From Zobellella endophytica (GTDB lineage Bacteria; Pseudomonadota; Gammaproteobacteria; Enterobacterales; Aeromonadaceae): a stretch of DNA of 64,000 bases. Positions 25,330-34,987 of the stretch are shown piece by piece; the stretch's first letter is position 1; each line of letters starts with the position of its first letter. Under the pieces are notes generated by a model. That model did no database searches. It was not told the DNA's origin and saw only the letters and a list, made by a program, of their open reading frames with translations. Location of the stretch: NCBI RefSeq assembly GCF_003012775.1, contig NZ_PXYG01000001.1:992001-1056000 (forward strand). Direction: 5' to 3'. A program made the position numbers and the translations under genes.

Positions 25330-26220
25330 ATGGCAATGGTTACCGTGGCCGCCACCCAGATGGCCTGCAGCTGGAACAAAGAAGAGAACATCGCCCGCGC
25401 CGAACAGCTGGTGCGCCAGGCCGCCGGCCAGGGCGCCCAGATCATCCTGATCCAAGAGCTGTTTGAAACTCCCTACTTCTGTATCGACCAGAGCCCAGAG
25501 CACTTCGCCCTGGCCCAGGAGGTGGACCACAGCCCGCTGATCCGCCACTTCCAGGCCCTGGCCAAGGAGCTGGAAGTGGTGCTGCCGATCAGCTTCTTCG
25601 AGCGCGCCGGCTACGCCCACTACAACTCCCTGGTGGTGATCGACGCCGACGGCAGCCTGCTGGACCTGTATCGCAAGACCCATATCCCCAACGGCCCGGC
25701 CTACCAGGAAAAGCAGTTCTTCACCCCCGGCGACACCGGCTTCAAGGTGTGGCAGACCCGCTACGCCAAGATCGGCGTGGGCATCTGCTGGGATCAGTGG
25801 TTCCCGGAAACCGCCCGCAGTCTGGCGCTGATGGGCGCCGAGCTCATTTTCTTCCCCACCGCCATCGGCTCCGAGCCCGCCTACCCGGAGATCGACAGCC
25901 AGCCCCATTGGACCCGCACCCAGCAGGGCCACGCCGCCGCCAACCTGGTGCCGGTGATCGCTTCCAACCGCATCGGCACCGAGCAGAGCAAGCACATCGA
26001 CGGCCTGGAGATGACCTTCTACGGCTCCTCCTTTATCGCCGATCAGTTCGGCGAGCTGGTGCAGCAGGCGGACAAGACCTCCGAGTGCGTGCTGGTGCAC
26101 CGCTTCGACCTGGAGGAGATCGCCAGGACCCGCATCAGCTGGGGCCTGTTCCGCGACCGCCGCCCGGCCATGTACCAGGCGCTGCTGACCTCCGACGGCA
26201 CGACCCCGGGAGGCCGCTGA
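25330..26220 (+). CDS. aguB: N-carbamoylputrescine amidase
   Basis: A 296-residue nitrilase-superfamily enzyme that hydrolyses N-carbamoylputrescine to putrescine, carbon dioxide and ammonia. The catalytic triad is visible: E43 (I-Q-E), K116 (Y-R-K-T-H-I-P-N) and C153 (G-I-C-W-D-Q-W). ATG at 25330 has GAGGAG upstream; the extension to 25240 is not family-like. The stop overlaps the aguA start as TGATG, so the pair is coupled. Confidence 0.96.
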   Translation: MAMVTVAATQMACSWNKEENIARAEQLVRQAAGQGAQIILIQELFETPYFCIDQSPEHFALAQEVDHSPLIRHFQALAKELEVVLPISFFERAGYAHYNSLVVIDADGSLLDLYRKTHIPNGPAYQEKQFFTPGDTGFKVWQTRYAKIGVGICWDQWFPETARSLALMGAELIFFPTAIGSEPAYPEIDSQPHWTRTQQGHAAANLVPVIASNRIGTEQSKHIDGLEMTFYGSSFIADQFGELVQQADKTSECVLVHRFDLEEIARTRISWGLFRDRRPAMYQALLTSDGTTPGGR

Positions 26221-27290
26221 TGGAACCGCTGAACGGCTTTCACATGCCCGCCGAGTGGGCGCCCCAGCAGGCGGTGTGGATGATCTGGCCGCACCGGCCG
26301 GACAACTGGCGCGACCAGGCCGCCCCGGCCCAGGCCACCTTCGCCCGGGTGGCCGAGGCTATCGCCGCCGCCACCCCCGTCTATATGGCGGTGCCGGCGA
26401 AGGAGATGGACAAGGCCCGGACGGTGATGCCGCCCCAGGTTACGCTGGTGACCATCGACAGCGACGACGCCTGGGCCCGGGACACGGGTCCCACTGTGGT
26501 GGTGAATGGCAAGGGCGGGGCCGTCGGCATCGACTGGCGCTTCAACGCCTGGGGTGGCCATGAGGGCGGCCTCTACCATCCCTGGGATCAGGATCAGGCT
26601 ATGGCCCGGGCCATGCTGGCGGTGCACGGGCTGCCGGCGGTGGCAAGTCCGCTGGTGCTCGAAGGCGGCTCCATCCACGTGGACGGCGAAGGCACTCTGC
26701 TCACCACCACCGAGTGCCTGCTGAACCCCAACCGCAACCCCCACCTGAGCCAGGCGGACATAGAGCAGCACCTGAGGGAAACCCTGGGCGTCAGCCACTT
26801 TATCTGGCTGCCGGAAGGGGTCTATATGGACGAGACCGACGGCCATATCGACAACATGGCCTGTTTCGCCCGCCCCGGCGAGGTGCTGCTGCACTGGTGC
26901 GAGGATGAAAGCGATCCCCAGTACGCCCGCAGCCGGGCGGCGCTGGCGGTGCTGGAGCAGGCGGTGGACGCCAGGGGCCGCAAGCTCAAGGTGTGGAAGC
27001 TGCCCCAGCCCGGCCCGCTTTATGTGGCCGAGGAGGAAGCCGCCGGGGTCGAAAGCGGCGCCGCCGTGCCCCGGCTGGCCGGCGAACGGCTGGCGGGCTC
27101 CTACGTGAACTTTTTGATCAGCAACCGGCGGCTGGTGTTCCCGCTGCTGGACCAGCGCACCGACGGCGAAGCCCGACGGCTGCTGGAGACCATCTTCCCG
27201 GAGCTGGATGTGGTCGGCGTGCCGGCGCGGGAGATCCTGCTCGGCGGCGGCAATATCCACTGCATCACCCAGCAGATCCCGGCGGTGTAA
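26220..27290 (+). CDS. aguA: Agmatine deiminase
   Basis: A 356-residue guanidino-modifying enzyme converting agmatine to N-carbamoylputrescine and ammonia. The nucleophile is C348 in [11 protein letters not shown], with the [10 protein letters not shown] substrate loop near residue 85. It overlaps aguB by one base. Together with speA at 41-43 kb the pair completes a route from arginine to putrescine. Confidence 0.97.
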   Translation: MEPLNGFHMPAEWAPQQAVWMIWPHRPDNWRDQAAPAQATFARVAEAIAAATPVYMAVPAKEMDKARTVMPPQVTLVTIDSDDAWARDTGPTVVVNGKGGAVGIDWRFNAWGGHEGGLYHPWDQDQAMARAMLAVHGLPAVASPLVLEGGSIHVDGEGTLLTTTECLLNPNRNPHLSQADIEQHLRETLGVSHFIWLPEGVYMDETDGHIDNMACFARPGEVLLHWCEDESDPQYARSRAALAVLEQAVDARGRKLKVWKLPQPGPLYVAEEEAAGVESGAAVPRLAGERLAGSYVNFLISNRRLVFPLLDQRTDGEARRLLETIFPELDVVGVPAREILLGGGNIHCITQQIPAV

Positions 27291-27936
27291 AGCCCGGGGA
27301 TTGGTCGATACGGTCGGGGCGCAGGCGGGCCGCCTGCGCTCCACCAGTCAGGTGCCAATCTGCAAACGTCGTTTGCCGCCGACGAAAGTGGCAGGGATAG
27401 CACACGCCTGACAGTTTGATTTTTAAACTATATAGCGCTCTAGGGCACCATATAGTTTAAAACTTAGGCAACGCCTTTCCCCTATGTCGGAGGCTTCGAT
27501 GGCTTCTTACGAGGTGTAGTCTGTCGGCCAAAGGGCACTACTCCTCCGGCACGCCGTGGGACCTGGTACTCACCATTTCGGCCTGCTGCGAACATTCACT
27601 GGATGTTCGGTCAGGCCGAAATGGTTCGTCACGGCGAGCAAGCTCGCCCCATGGGGGCTCCGCCGCGCCCTCCCTGGCGCGGAGGGCAGGCGGAGCAGTC
27701 CCCTTGTCCTCCCTATATCACCGCAGCTGCCTGCTGGCACCACCCTCAGACGGCGTCAGAGCTTGAAAGAGGTAACAGGCCGACCGTCACCTGCCAGGGA
27801 TGGCAGGTGACGGTCGGCGGAGGTGGCCCTGTTGACTCTTATCTACGTTGCAACAGACAACAAATAGCCGATTGGTCAATTTTTAAACTGATCGGTACTC
27901 TAGGCTATGGTCGGTCGAATAAATTCGGCAGGGCCC
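27291..27936. repeat. Hairpin-dense noncoding island
   Basis: These 646 bp contain no credible gene but several inverted repeats: 27319-27339 (GC palindrome), 27421-27462 (13-bp arms TTTTAAACTATAT/ATATAGTTTAAAA), 27572-27625 (14-bp arms), 27633-27648 (7-bp arms), 27657-27695 (8-bp arms) and 27779-27818 (18-bp perfect arms, 4-base loop). The direct repeat ATTTTTAAACT-N8-CTCTAGG occurs at 27419-27444 and 27879-27904, exactly 460 bp apart. It could be a small nonautonomous element or a structured RNA. Confidence 0.6.
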
Positions 27937-29067
27937 TTACCCGAACCGGGCCAGGCGGAAGGGTGCCAGATCGAAGCCGGGCTCGCCGTCCAGCATCCAG
28001 TGGGCGAACAGCTCGCCCAGCACGCCGGCGAACTTGAAGCCGTGGCCCGAGCAGGCGCTGGCGAAAAACACCTGACCATGCTCGGGATGCCGGTCCAGGA
28101 TAAAGTGCTCGTCCGGGGTGCGGATATAGTGGCAGACTTTGCCCTCGATAAAGCTACCGACTTGCGGCAGGTAGGTCCGCACAAAGGTATCCAGCTCTTC
28201 CCTGTCTTCCCTGTAAGCACCAAAGGGGGCAAGGGGCTCGCCCGGGGCCAAGGGCTGGCCGCCGTCGTGCCGGCCAAGCTTGAGACCGGCGCCGTCCAGT
28301 GTCGGAAAGCCGTAATAGATGGCCTCGGCCAGCACGGCGGAAAAACCGGGGAACACATCGGGTCCGTAACGGCCGGGATCGGCCTCGTACCAGGCGAAGG
28401 TCTTGCGCACCCGTTGCAGCGGCAGCACCAGGCCCAGCTGCGCCAGCAGCGGCGCCACCCGCTGGCCGGCACTGACCAGCATCTTGGCCGCCGTGAGCCG
28501 GCTGCCGTCGTTCAGCTCGGCCACCACCCCGCCGGCCTGGGCGCGCAACCCGGTCACGGCGCGCCCGCCCAGCAACAGGGCGCCCTGCCGTTGCCCCAGC
28601 TCACGCCAGGCGGTCAGCGCCCGCTCGCAGTAGAGCACCCCGGCCTCGGGCTCAAAGCGGCTGGCGAAATCGGCGGGCAGCCGCCAGCCCGGCCAATGCG
28701 CCATGGCCTGCGAGGCCCGCCGTTGCTCGAGCGGCAGCCGGTATTCGGCGGCGCTGCGCACCACCTGCGCCAGGAAGGGACTGTCGGCCACTCCCAGGTT
28801 GACCACACCGCAGGGCTCGACCAATCGCTCGCCGCTCAGCCGCTCAAGCTCGTCCCACAACACCCTCGCCCGCAGCAACAGCGGTATGTAGGCCGCCCCC
28901 TCGCCATAGGCGGTGCGGGTCAGCCGGGTGCTGCCGTGGTGGGAGCCCAGGGTGTGCGGCGGCTCGCCTTCATCCAGCAGCACGACCCGCGCGCCCCGGC
29001 GGGCCAGATAAAAACCGGCCGCCATGCCGACCGAGCCGGCCCCGATAATCAGTACATCTGCATCCAT
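27937..29067 (-). CDS. SolA-type FAD-dependent oxidase (N-methyltryptophan/sarcosine oxidase family)
   Basis: A 376-residue flavoenzyme with an N-terminal FAD-binding G-A-G-S-V-G near residue 10 and the F-F-A-S-A-C-S-G-H-G-F-K-F segment, whose cysteine binds FAD covalently in monomeric sarcosine oxidase and SolA. It probably oxidises an N-methyl amino acid to release formaldehyde; the substrate is uncertain. ATG at 29067 has AAGGA upstream. It is divergent from the NarQ-type kinase gene. Confidence 0.86.
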   Translation of the reverse strand: MDADVLIIGAGSVGMAAGFYLARRGARVVLLDEGEPPHTLGSHHGSTRLTRTAYGEGAAYIPLLLRARVLWDELERLSGERLVEPCGVVNLGVADSPFLAQVVRSAAEYRLPLEQRRASQAMAHWPGWRLPADFASRFEPEAGVLYCERALTAWRELGQRQGALLLGGRAVTGLRAQAGGVVAELNDGSRLTAAKMLVSAGQRVAPLLAQLGLVLPLQRVRKTFAWYEADPGRYGPDVFPGFSAVLAEAIYYGFPTLDGAGLKLGRHDGGQPLAPGEPLAPFGAYREDREELDTFVRTYLPQVGSFIEGKVCHYIRTPDEHFILDRHPEHGQVFFASACSGHGFKFAGVLGELFAHWMLDGEPGFDLAPFRLARFG

Positions 29068-29155
29068 GGTGGTCCTTGTGTGTTTGCGCCGGCGCATGGC
29101 GGCCGGGTCGGATTCTTTGTAAGCTTGCGACAAATCAAGCCGAGAACATTATGCC

Positions 29156-30856
29156 ATGTCGTCGATCCCCTTATCCCGCTCTTTGCTGACCCGCATCACC
29201 CTGCTGATGCTGACCCTGGTGCTGCTGGCCCTGATCGGCCTGGCCGCCTCGGCCTGGCTGTCCGAAAAAACCGAAGGCCGGGCCTTCGTGATCAACAAGG
29301 CCGGCTCGCTCAGGATGCAGAGCTACCGCCTGCTCAGCCGGGTGCCGCTGCAAGACGGCGGCGACCTGCAGATGCTGGAGCAGGATCTGCGCGACCCGGT
29401 GCTGATGCGCATTCTGCAGGACGACGGTCTCGGCGGGCAGCATCAGCAGCTCTGGCAGCAGTGGCAACCGCTCAAGGCCGGCCTGCAGGCAGCCACCAGC
29501 AGCCGGCAGCTCGGCGACGAAGTCGCCGGCTTTGTCGCCGCCATCGACCGCCTGGTGGCCCAGCTCGAGCAGAATACCGAGGCCAGCCTGCAACGCCAGA
29601 GCTGGCTGCAGTTCATGGTGATGCTGGCCATGCTGCTGATCCTGGGAGTGGCGGTGGTCTACCTGCACCGGCGCCTGATCACCCCCCTGCGCCGCCTGCT
29701 GCTGGTGGCCCGCGCCGTGGGTAACGGGGATTTCGCCTGCCGCAGCGGCATCGGCGGCGACGATGAAATGGCGGTGCTGGCTGGCACCATCGACACCATG
29801 AACCGCCAGCTGTCCGAGCTGTACGGCCACCTGGAGCAGAAGGTGGAGCAGCAGACCCGGGCCCTGGTGCGCTCCAACCAGACCCTGACCACCCTCTATG
29901 ATACCCAGCGGGAGCTGCAGGGCGTAGAGCCCCTGTATCGGCGCCTGCCGGCATTGCTCGGCCGACTCGAGCAACTGACCCCGCTGCGCCAGATCTGCAT
30001 TCACCTGTACGAAGAGGGCGATGACAGTCCCTTCGAGGAACTGACCGCTTGCTCGGACCGCCCGGGCCCGCGCGAGGCACCCAATTACCGCTGCCCGCTG
30101 CAGGACAACCGCGGTCACTACGGCCAGGTGTTGGCCTACTGCCCGCCGGCCAGCCCCCTGGACGACGAGCAGCAACAACTGCTGACCAGCATTTTCGATC
30201 AGATCACCACCGCCCTGGCGCTGGAGCGCCGACAGCATCAGCACCAGCAACTGCAACTGATGGAAGAAAGGGCGACCATCGCCCGCGAGCTGCACGACTC
30301 CCTGGCCCAGGCGTTGACCTACCTCAAGCTGCAGGTCAGCTATGTGCGGCTGCAGTTGCCCGACCCCAGCCCGGAAGTGGCCACCGGGCTGGACGAAATG
30401 CGCGAAGGGCTGAACAATGCCTATCGCCAGCTGCGCGAACTGCTCACCACCTTCCGTCTCAAGCTGGACAAGCCGGGCCTGTATGCCGCGCTCAGTGACA
30501 CCGTGGCCGAGTTCAGCCGCCGGCTCGGTTTTGCTATCGAGTTCGAGTATCAGCTGTCGCCCCACCGGCTCGGCCCCAACCAGACCATTCATCTGGTGCA
30601 GATCACCCGGGAGGCGCTGCACAACGTGATCAAGCACGCCCACGCCAGCGAAGTCGGGGTCAGGGTATGGCAACAGGGCGAGTACATTTACCTGTCGGTG
30701 GCGGATAACGGCACCGGGGTGGGCGCCATTGACCATACCGAACAGCACTACGGGGTCAACATCATGCAGGACAGGGCAAGCAGCCTGGGCGGGCAACTCA
30801 GGGTGGTGCCGGGAGCCAGGGGCGGCACCCTGCTGGAGGTGTGTTTCAGACCTTGA
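29156..30856 (+). CDS. NarQ/NarX-type nitrate/nitrite sensor histidine kinase
   Basis: A 566-residue membrane sensor. Membrane segments at about residues 11-33 and 148-168 flank a periplasmic domain with the nitrate-binding P-box N-K-A-G-S-L-R-M-Q-S-Y-R-L near 47. A HAMP linker, a GAF-like region with several cysteines, a HisKA_3 box with phospho-acceptor H380 (A-R-E-L-H-D-S) and an ATPase domain follow. Its likely partner is the NarP-type regulator at 58.3 kb, as no response regulator adjoins. Upstream is only a weak FNR-like half-site near 29124. Confidence 0.9.
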   Translation: MSSIPLSRSLLTRITLLMLTLVLLALIGLAASAWLSEKTEGRAFVINKAGSLRMQSYRLLSRVPLQDGGDLQMLEQDLRDPVLMRILQDDGLGGQHQQLWQQWQPLKAGLQAATSSRQLGDEVAGFVAAIDRLVAQLEQNTEASLQRQSWLQFMVMLAMLLILGVAVVYLHRRLITPLRRLLLVARAVGNGDFACRSGIGGDDEMAVLAGTIDTMNRQLSELYGHLEQKVEQQTRALVRSNQTLTTLYDTQRELQGVEPLYRRLPALLGRLEQLTPLRQICIHLYEEGDDSPFEELTACSDRPGPREAPNYRCPLQDNRGHYGQVLAYCPPASPLDDEQQQLLTSIFDQITTALALERRQHQHQQLQLMEERATIARELHDSLAQALTYLKLQVSYVRLQLPDPSPEVATGLDEMREGLNNAYRQLRELLTTFRLKLDKPGLYAALSDTVAEFSRRLGFAIEFEYQLSPHRLGPNQTIHLVQITREALHNVIKHAHASEVGVRVWQQGEYIYLSVADNGTGVGAIDHTEQHYGVNIMQDRASSLGGQLRVVPGARGGTLLEVCFRP

Positions 30857-30870
30857 GGTGTGAGCTCGGT

Positions 30871-30907
30871 TGAATTCGACCCTACGGGAGCCGTAGGATC
30901 GAATTCA
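30871..30907. repeat. REP-like palindrome between narQ-type gene and grxD
   Basis: TGAATTCGA and CCTACGG arms pair with CCGTAGG and TCGAATTCA around GAG, with one mismatch. The same GTCGAAT/ATTCGAC plus CCTAC theme recurs at 421-531, 7924-8080 and 27911-27930. It lies between convergent genes and lacks a T-run. Confidence 0.55.
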
Positions 30908-30923
30908 TTCGGCCGCGGCGGGT

Positions 30924-31262
30924 TTACGCCTGCTCGGACTTGGGATGCTTGGCCGCGGTGTCCTTGATCAGGCTTTGCAGTTCGCCCTGCTGGAACATCT
31001 CGATGATGATGTCGCAGCCGCCGACAAGCTCCCCTTCCACCCACAGCTGGGGAAAGGTCGGCCAGTTGGCGTACTTGGGCAGCTCGGCGCGGATATCGGG
31101 GTTTTGCAGGATGTCCACATAGGCGAAGGGCTCGCCGCAGTTCATCAGCGCCTGGGAGGCCTGGGCGGAAAAGCCGCAGCTGGGGAACTTGGGTGAACCT
31201 TTCATGTACAGCAGGATGGGGTTTTCGCTGATCTGGGTTTTGATTTTTTCAATGGTGTCCAT
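30924..31262 (-). CDS. grxD: Monothiol glutaredoxin Grx4
   Basis: A 112-residue monothiol glutaredoxin with the C-G-F-S active site at residues 29-32 and the downstream W-P-T-F-P-Q-L-W-V. It carries iron-sulfur clusters with glutathione and delivers them to acceptor proteins in the cytoplasm. ATG at 31262 is preceded by GAGGTGG; a GTG two codons upstream is the alternative. It is divergent from sodB. Confidence 0.95.
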   Translation of the reverse strand: MDTIEKIKTQISENPILLYMKGSPKFPSCGFSAQASQALMNCGEPFAYVDILQNPDIRAELPKYANWPTFPQLWVEGELVGGCDIIIEMFQQGELQSLIKDTAAKHPKSEQA

Positions 31263-31409
31263 AACCACCTCGGACGGCGTTGTTGTTAAAAGAGTCTATT
31301 CTACTTTATCCCTCTGCGGCCACAAGAGCGAGGGCGCATAAATTGGTATCTGCAAAGCAATAAAAGCCCCTCGGTACACAGGGTCATTATCCCCTTACAA
31401 AAGCTGTTG

Positions 31410-31439
31410 TTGTTTCGCCATCCGGCAAACTGTTACAAT
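31410..31439 (+). promoter_or_regulatory. Probable sodB promoter
   Basis: TTGTTT at 31410-31415 and TACAAT at 31434-31439, separated by 18 bp, form a fair housekeeping promoter. The remaining leader to 31565 contains no gene and would give an untranslated region of about 120 bases. Confidence 0.45.
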
Positions 31440-31565
31440 CCTTTCAGCAATTTAGCGGTTTACGGCTATGCTCAGAGCTAAGCCGTTCCCGCCATGGAAA
31501 GAAAACAACAAGCAGCAATGTCTCGGCCAGCCCCGGCTGGCGCAATCAAAATGGAGAACATAACA

Positions 31566-32147
31566 ATGGCATTTGAACTTCCCGCACTGCCTTACGCCAA
31601 AAATGCTCTGGAACCCCATATCTCCCAGGAAACCCTGGAATACCACTACGGCAAGCACCACAACACCTATGTGGTCAACCTGAACAACCTGGTTCCCGGC
31701 ACCGAGTTCGAAGGCAAATCCCTGGAAGACATCATCAAGACCTCTTCCGGCGGCATCTTCAACAACGCTGCCCAAGTGTGGAACCATACCTTCTACTGGC
31801 ACTGCCTGTCCCCCAACGGTGGCGGCGAGCCGACCGGCGCCCTGGCCGATGCCATCAAGGCCGCCTTCGGCTCCTTCGATGCCTTCAAGGAAGAGTTCAC
31901 CAAGTCCTGTGTAACCAACTTCGGTTCCGGCTGGACCTGGCTGGTGAAGAAGGCCGACGGCTCCGTGGGCATCGCCAACACCTCCAACGCCGGCTGCCCG
32001 CTGACCGACGGCGTAGCCCCGCTGCTGACCTGTGACGTCTGGGAGCACGCCTACTACATCGACTACCGCAACGTGCGTCCCGACTACGTGAAAGCCTTCT
32101 GGGCCCTGGTCAACTGGGACTTCGTGGCAGAAAACTTCGCCAAGTAA
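31566..32147 (+). CDS. sodB: Iron superoxide dismutase
   Basis: A 193-residue Fe-superoxide dismutase beginning [10 protein letters not shown], with the metal-ligand patterns H-H-N-T-Y, W-N-H-T-F-Y and D-V-W-E-H-A-Y-Y. It converts superoxide to oxygen and hydrogen peroxide. ATG at 31566 fits the family; GGAG lies 11 bases upstream, and an upstream in-frame ATG at 31551 is less likely. A terminator follows directly. Confidence 0.96.
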   Translation: MAFELPALPYAKNALEPHISQETLEYHYGKHHNTYVVNLNNLVPGTEFEGKSLEDIIKTSSGGIFNNAAQVWNHTFYWHCLSPNGGGEPTGALADAIKAAFGSFDAFKEEFTKSCVTNFGSGWTWLVKKADGSVGIANTSNAGCPLTDGVAPLLTCDVWEHAYYIDYRNVRPDYVKAFWALVNWDFVAENFAK

Positions 32148-32160
32148 GTTTTGGCCAGTC

Positions 32161-32191
32161 AAAAACACCCCGGCCTTCCGGGGTGTTTTTG
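32161..32191 (+). terminator. sodB terminator
   Basis: Stem CACCCCGG/CCGGGGTG (32166-32173 with 32178-32185) is flanked by an A-run and TTTTT. Confidence 0.9.
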
Positions 32192-32280
32192 TTGCTGGCT
32201 CTTTTTTAATCAGCCGACTTGGGTGTAAAATGCGCCCTCTTTTATTTCTGCCCCTTTAAAGTGAGTTAAGCCAAGTGAGT

Positions 32281-33594
32281 ATGTCTGTTCCCCGTATCGG
32301 CTTCGTGTCCCTCGGTTGCCCGAAAAACCTGGTCGACTCCGAGCGTATTCTGACCCAATTGCGTATCGAAGGTTATGATGTGGTGCCTTCATACGATGAT
32401 GCCGATCTGGTGATCGTCAATACTTGCGGCTTTATCGACAGCGCCGTGCAGGAATCCCTGGAAGCGGTAGGCGAAGCCCTGAGCGAAAACGGCAAGGTCA
32501 TCGTCACCGGCTGCCTGGGCGCCAAGGAAGACCAAATTCGCGAAGTGCACCCCAAGGTGCTGGAAATCACCGGCCCCCACTCCTACGAGCAGGTGCTGAA
32601 CCATGTGCATAAATACGTGCCGCGCCCGCAGTACAACCCCTTCGTCAGCCTGGTGCCCGAGCAGGGCGTCAAGCTCACCCCCAAGCATTTCGCCTACCTG
32701 AAGATCTCCGAAGGCTGCAACCACAAGTGCACCTTCTGCATCATCCCCTCCATGCGCGGCGATCTGGACAGCCGCCCCATCGGCGAGGTGCTGAGCGAAG
32801 CCCGTCGCCTGGTGGACGCCGGGGTGAAGGAGCTGCTGGTGATCTCCCAGGATACTTCCGCCTACGGGGTGGACGTCAGGCACAAGACCGGCTTCGCCGA
32901 TGGCATGCCGGTCAAGACCCACATCCAGGCCCTGTGCGAAGAGCTCGGCAAGATGGGGGTTTGGGTGCGACTGCACTATGTGTACCCCTACCCACACGTG
33001 GACGATCTGATCCCGCTGATGCGCGACGGCAAGATACTGCCCTACCTGGACATTCCGCTGCAGCACGCCAGCCCCCGTATCCTCAAGCTGATGAAACGCC
33101 CGGGCGCGGTAGAGCGCACCCTGGAGCGCATTCGCAGCTGGCGCGAAATCTGCCCCGAGATCACCATCCGCTCCACCTTTATCGTCGGCTTCCCCGGCGA
33201 AACCGAGGAAGACTTCCAACTGCTGCTCGACTTTATCGGGCAGGCCGAGCTGGATCGGGTCGGCTGCTTCACCTACAGCCCGGTGGAAGGCGCCCGCGCC
33301 AACGAGCTGGCGGATCCGGTGCCGGAAGAGGTCAAGCAGGAGCGCTTCGAACGCTTTATGGCGCTGCAGCAGGAGATCTCCACCCGCAAGCTGGCGCAGA
33401 AGGTGGGCAGGGTCATTGACGTGCTGATCGACGAGGTGGACGAAGAAGGAGCCATCGGCCGCTCCAGCGCCGACGCCCCGGAGATCGACGGCCTGGTCTA
33501 CCTCAACGGAGAGACCGGCCTCGAGCCCGGTGAGCTGGTGAAGGTCACCGTCACCCACTCCGACGAATACGATCTCTGGGGCGAGCTGCTCTAG
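32281..33594 (+). CDS. rimO: Ribosomal protein uS12 methylthiotransferase RimO
   Basis: A 437-residue radical-SAM enzyme that methylthiolates an aspartate of ribosomal protein S12. The cluster-binding cysteines are C146, C150 and C153, and an N-terminal UPF0004 domain (G-C-P-K-N, N-T-C-G-F) holds the second iron-sulfur cluster. A TRAM domain ends the protein. ATG at 32281 was chosen; GTG at 32275 is also in frame. TAAAAT near 32226 may be its -10 element. Confidence 0.97.
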   Translation: MSVPRIGFVSLGCPKNLVDSERILTQLRIEGYDVVPSYDDADLVIVNTCGFIDSAVQESLEAVGEALSENGKVIVTGCLGAKEDQIREVHPKVLEITGPHSYEQVLNHVHKYVPRPQYNPFVSLVPEQGVKLTPKHFAYLKISEGCNHKCTFCIIPSMRGDLDSRPIGEVLSEARRLVDAGVKELLVISQDTSAYGVDVRHKTGFADGMPVKTHIQALCEELGKMGVWVRLHYVYPYPHVDDLIPLMRDGKILPYLDIPLQHASPRILKLMKRPGAVERTLERIRSWREICPEITIRSTFIVGFPGETEEDFQLLLDFIGQAELDRVGCFTYSPVEGARANELADPVPEEVKQERFERFMALQQEISTRKLAQKVGRVIDVLIDEVDEEGAIGRSSADAPEIDGLVYLNGETGLEPGELVKVTVTHSDEYDLWGELL

Positions 33595-33611
33595 GCTCTG
33601 ACTGTTCCGAC

Positions 33612-33638
33612 AAAAAGCCCCGCCCGCGGGGCTTTTTT
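33612..33638 (+). terminator. rimO terminator
   Basis: Stem GCCCCGC/GCGGGGC (33617-33632) is followed by TTTTTT. Confidence 0.9.
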
Positions 33639-33850
33639 ACATCTTCAGAGAATGGTCCGTTCATTTCATTTGTTATTAAGCAACACCATTATTGGCTTTT
33701 TTTCCGCCTTGCGAGTAATTTTTTTAGAGTTCAGTCATACTTTGGTATGGGGACACTCTTAACGCAATCGATTGTCCTGTATAGTGTATCCACTTTTGTT
33801 ACGCAGCCCAGGGTTGTTCCTGGCCCGTCCCATCGAGCCCGGTAGTCCAG

Positions 33851-34702
33851 ATGAATACTTTAGAAAAAATTACAAAAAATATAGATAGTTTCAGCAAGTC
33901 TGAAAGGAAAGTGGCGGAAGTGATCCTGGCATCACCGCAAACCGCCATCCACTCCAGCATCGCCGCCCTGGCCAAGCTGGCGGACGTGAGCGAGCCGACC
34001 GTCAACCGTTTCTGCCGCCGGCTCGACACCAAGGGTTTCCCCGACTTCAAGCTGCACCTGGCCCAGAGCCTGGCCAACGGCACCCCCTATGTAAACCGCC
34101 ATGTGGAAGAAGACGACGGCCCCGAGTCCTATACCGCCAAGATCTTCGAGTCCAGCATGGCCTGCCTGGATTCGGCCCGGCACAGCCTGGACCCGCAGGC
34201 GGTCAACCGCTGCGTGGATATCCTGACCCAGGCCAAGAAGCTGTCCTTCTTCGGCCTCGGCGCCTCTTCCGCCGTGGCCCACGACGCCATGAACAAATTC
34301 TTCCGCTTCAACGTGCCGGTGTTGTGTTTCGACGACGTGGTGATGATGCGCATGAGCTGCATCGCCAGCTCCGAGGGCGACGTGGTGGTGCTGATTTCCC
34401 ACACCGGCCGCACCAAGGCGCTGGTGGAAATCGCCCAGCTCGCCCGCCAGAACGACGCCATCGTCATCGGCCTCACCGCCAAGGACTCGCCCCTGGCCCG
34501 GGAGTGCACCATGGTGCTGTCGATGGACGTGCCGGAAGACACCGACGTCTACCTGCCGATGGCCTCCCGCCTGGCCCAGATGGTGCTAATCGACGTGCTG
34601 TCTACCGGCTTTATCCTGCGTCGTGGCACCAAGTTTCGGGAAAACCTGAAGAAAGTTAAGGAAGGGATAAAAAATTCACGATTTGATAACCCTCACCTTT
34701 GA
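33851..34702 (+). CDS. hexR: HexR, RpiR-family regulator of central carbon metabolism
   Basis: A 283-residue regulator with an N-terminal HTH_6 domain (S-E-P-T-V-N-R-F-C-R-R near residue 48) and a C-terminal SIS sugar-phosphate-binding domain. HexR senses 2-keto-3-deoxy-6-phosphogluconate and controls glycolytic and Entner-Doudoroff genes. It sits directly before pykA, a known HexR target in related bacteria. I searched for the TGTARTNNNATTACA operator upstream and saw no convincing copy. An FNR-like palindrome overlaps its stop codon. Confidence 0.92.
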   Translation: MNTLEKITKNIDSFSKSERKVAEVILASPQTAIHSSIAALAKLADVSEPTVNRFCRRLDTKGFPDFKLHLAQSLANGTPYVNRHVEEDDGPESYTAKIFESSMACLDSARHSLDPQAVNRCVDILTQAKKLSFFGLGASSAVAHDAMNKFFRFNVPVLCFDDVVMMRMSCIASSEGDVVVLISHTGRTKALVEIAQLARQNDAIVIGLTAKDSPLARECTMVLSMDVPEDTDVYLPMASRLAQMVLIDVLSTGFILRRGTKFRENLKKVKEGIKNSRFDNPHL

Positions 34703-34712
34703 TTTTGATCAA
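34699..34712. promoter_or_regulatory. Perfect FNR-like palindrome at the hexR stop codon
   Basis: TTGATTTTGATCAA matches the FNR consensus at all ten bases and overlaps the hexR TGA. It is followed at once by the hexR terminator, and no -10 element lies at the expected distance, so its function is unclear. Confidence 0.45.
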
Positions 34713-34739
34713 ATGGCCGGCAAATACCGGCCATTTTTG
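34713..34739 (+). terminator. hexR terminator
   Basis: Stem ATGGCCGG/CCGGCCAT with loop CAAATA is followed by TTTTTG. Confidence 0.85.
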
Positions 34740-34987
34740 TGACCGCGTCTACACTTTGCCCCCGGCTTCGGTTATTATCGGTAACAATTTACAAAACCAA
34801 GGATGCAGCATCAGACCGTGAGCACGCCAGCAACCTCCCTCCATGAGCCCAAAAGCGCTCAGAAAATGGCCCCTCGACTCCTGTCTGCAGACATCCGTTG
34901 TTCATCCCCTATTCGCAGCCCACACGGCTTAAAAAGCAAACCCTATCTCCCCTATCTATCCTTTAAAAGTCTCAATTGGAGTCTCCT

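Noticed and set aside
27556-28037. Open frames in the hairpin island
   Set aside because: None has a ribosome binding site or family resemblance, and they run through long inverted repeats.
29123-29137. FNR site before the NarQ-type gene
   Set aside because: TTGCG-N4-ATCAA keeps only one good half, so it is too weak to call.
33650-33850. HexR operator before hexR
   Set aside because: Several A/T-rich stretches were inspected but none fits TGTARTNNNATTACA well.
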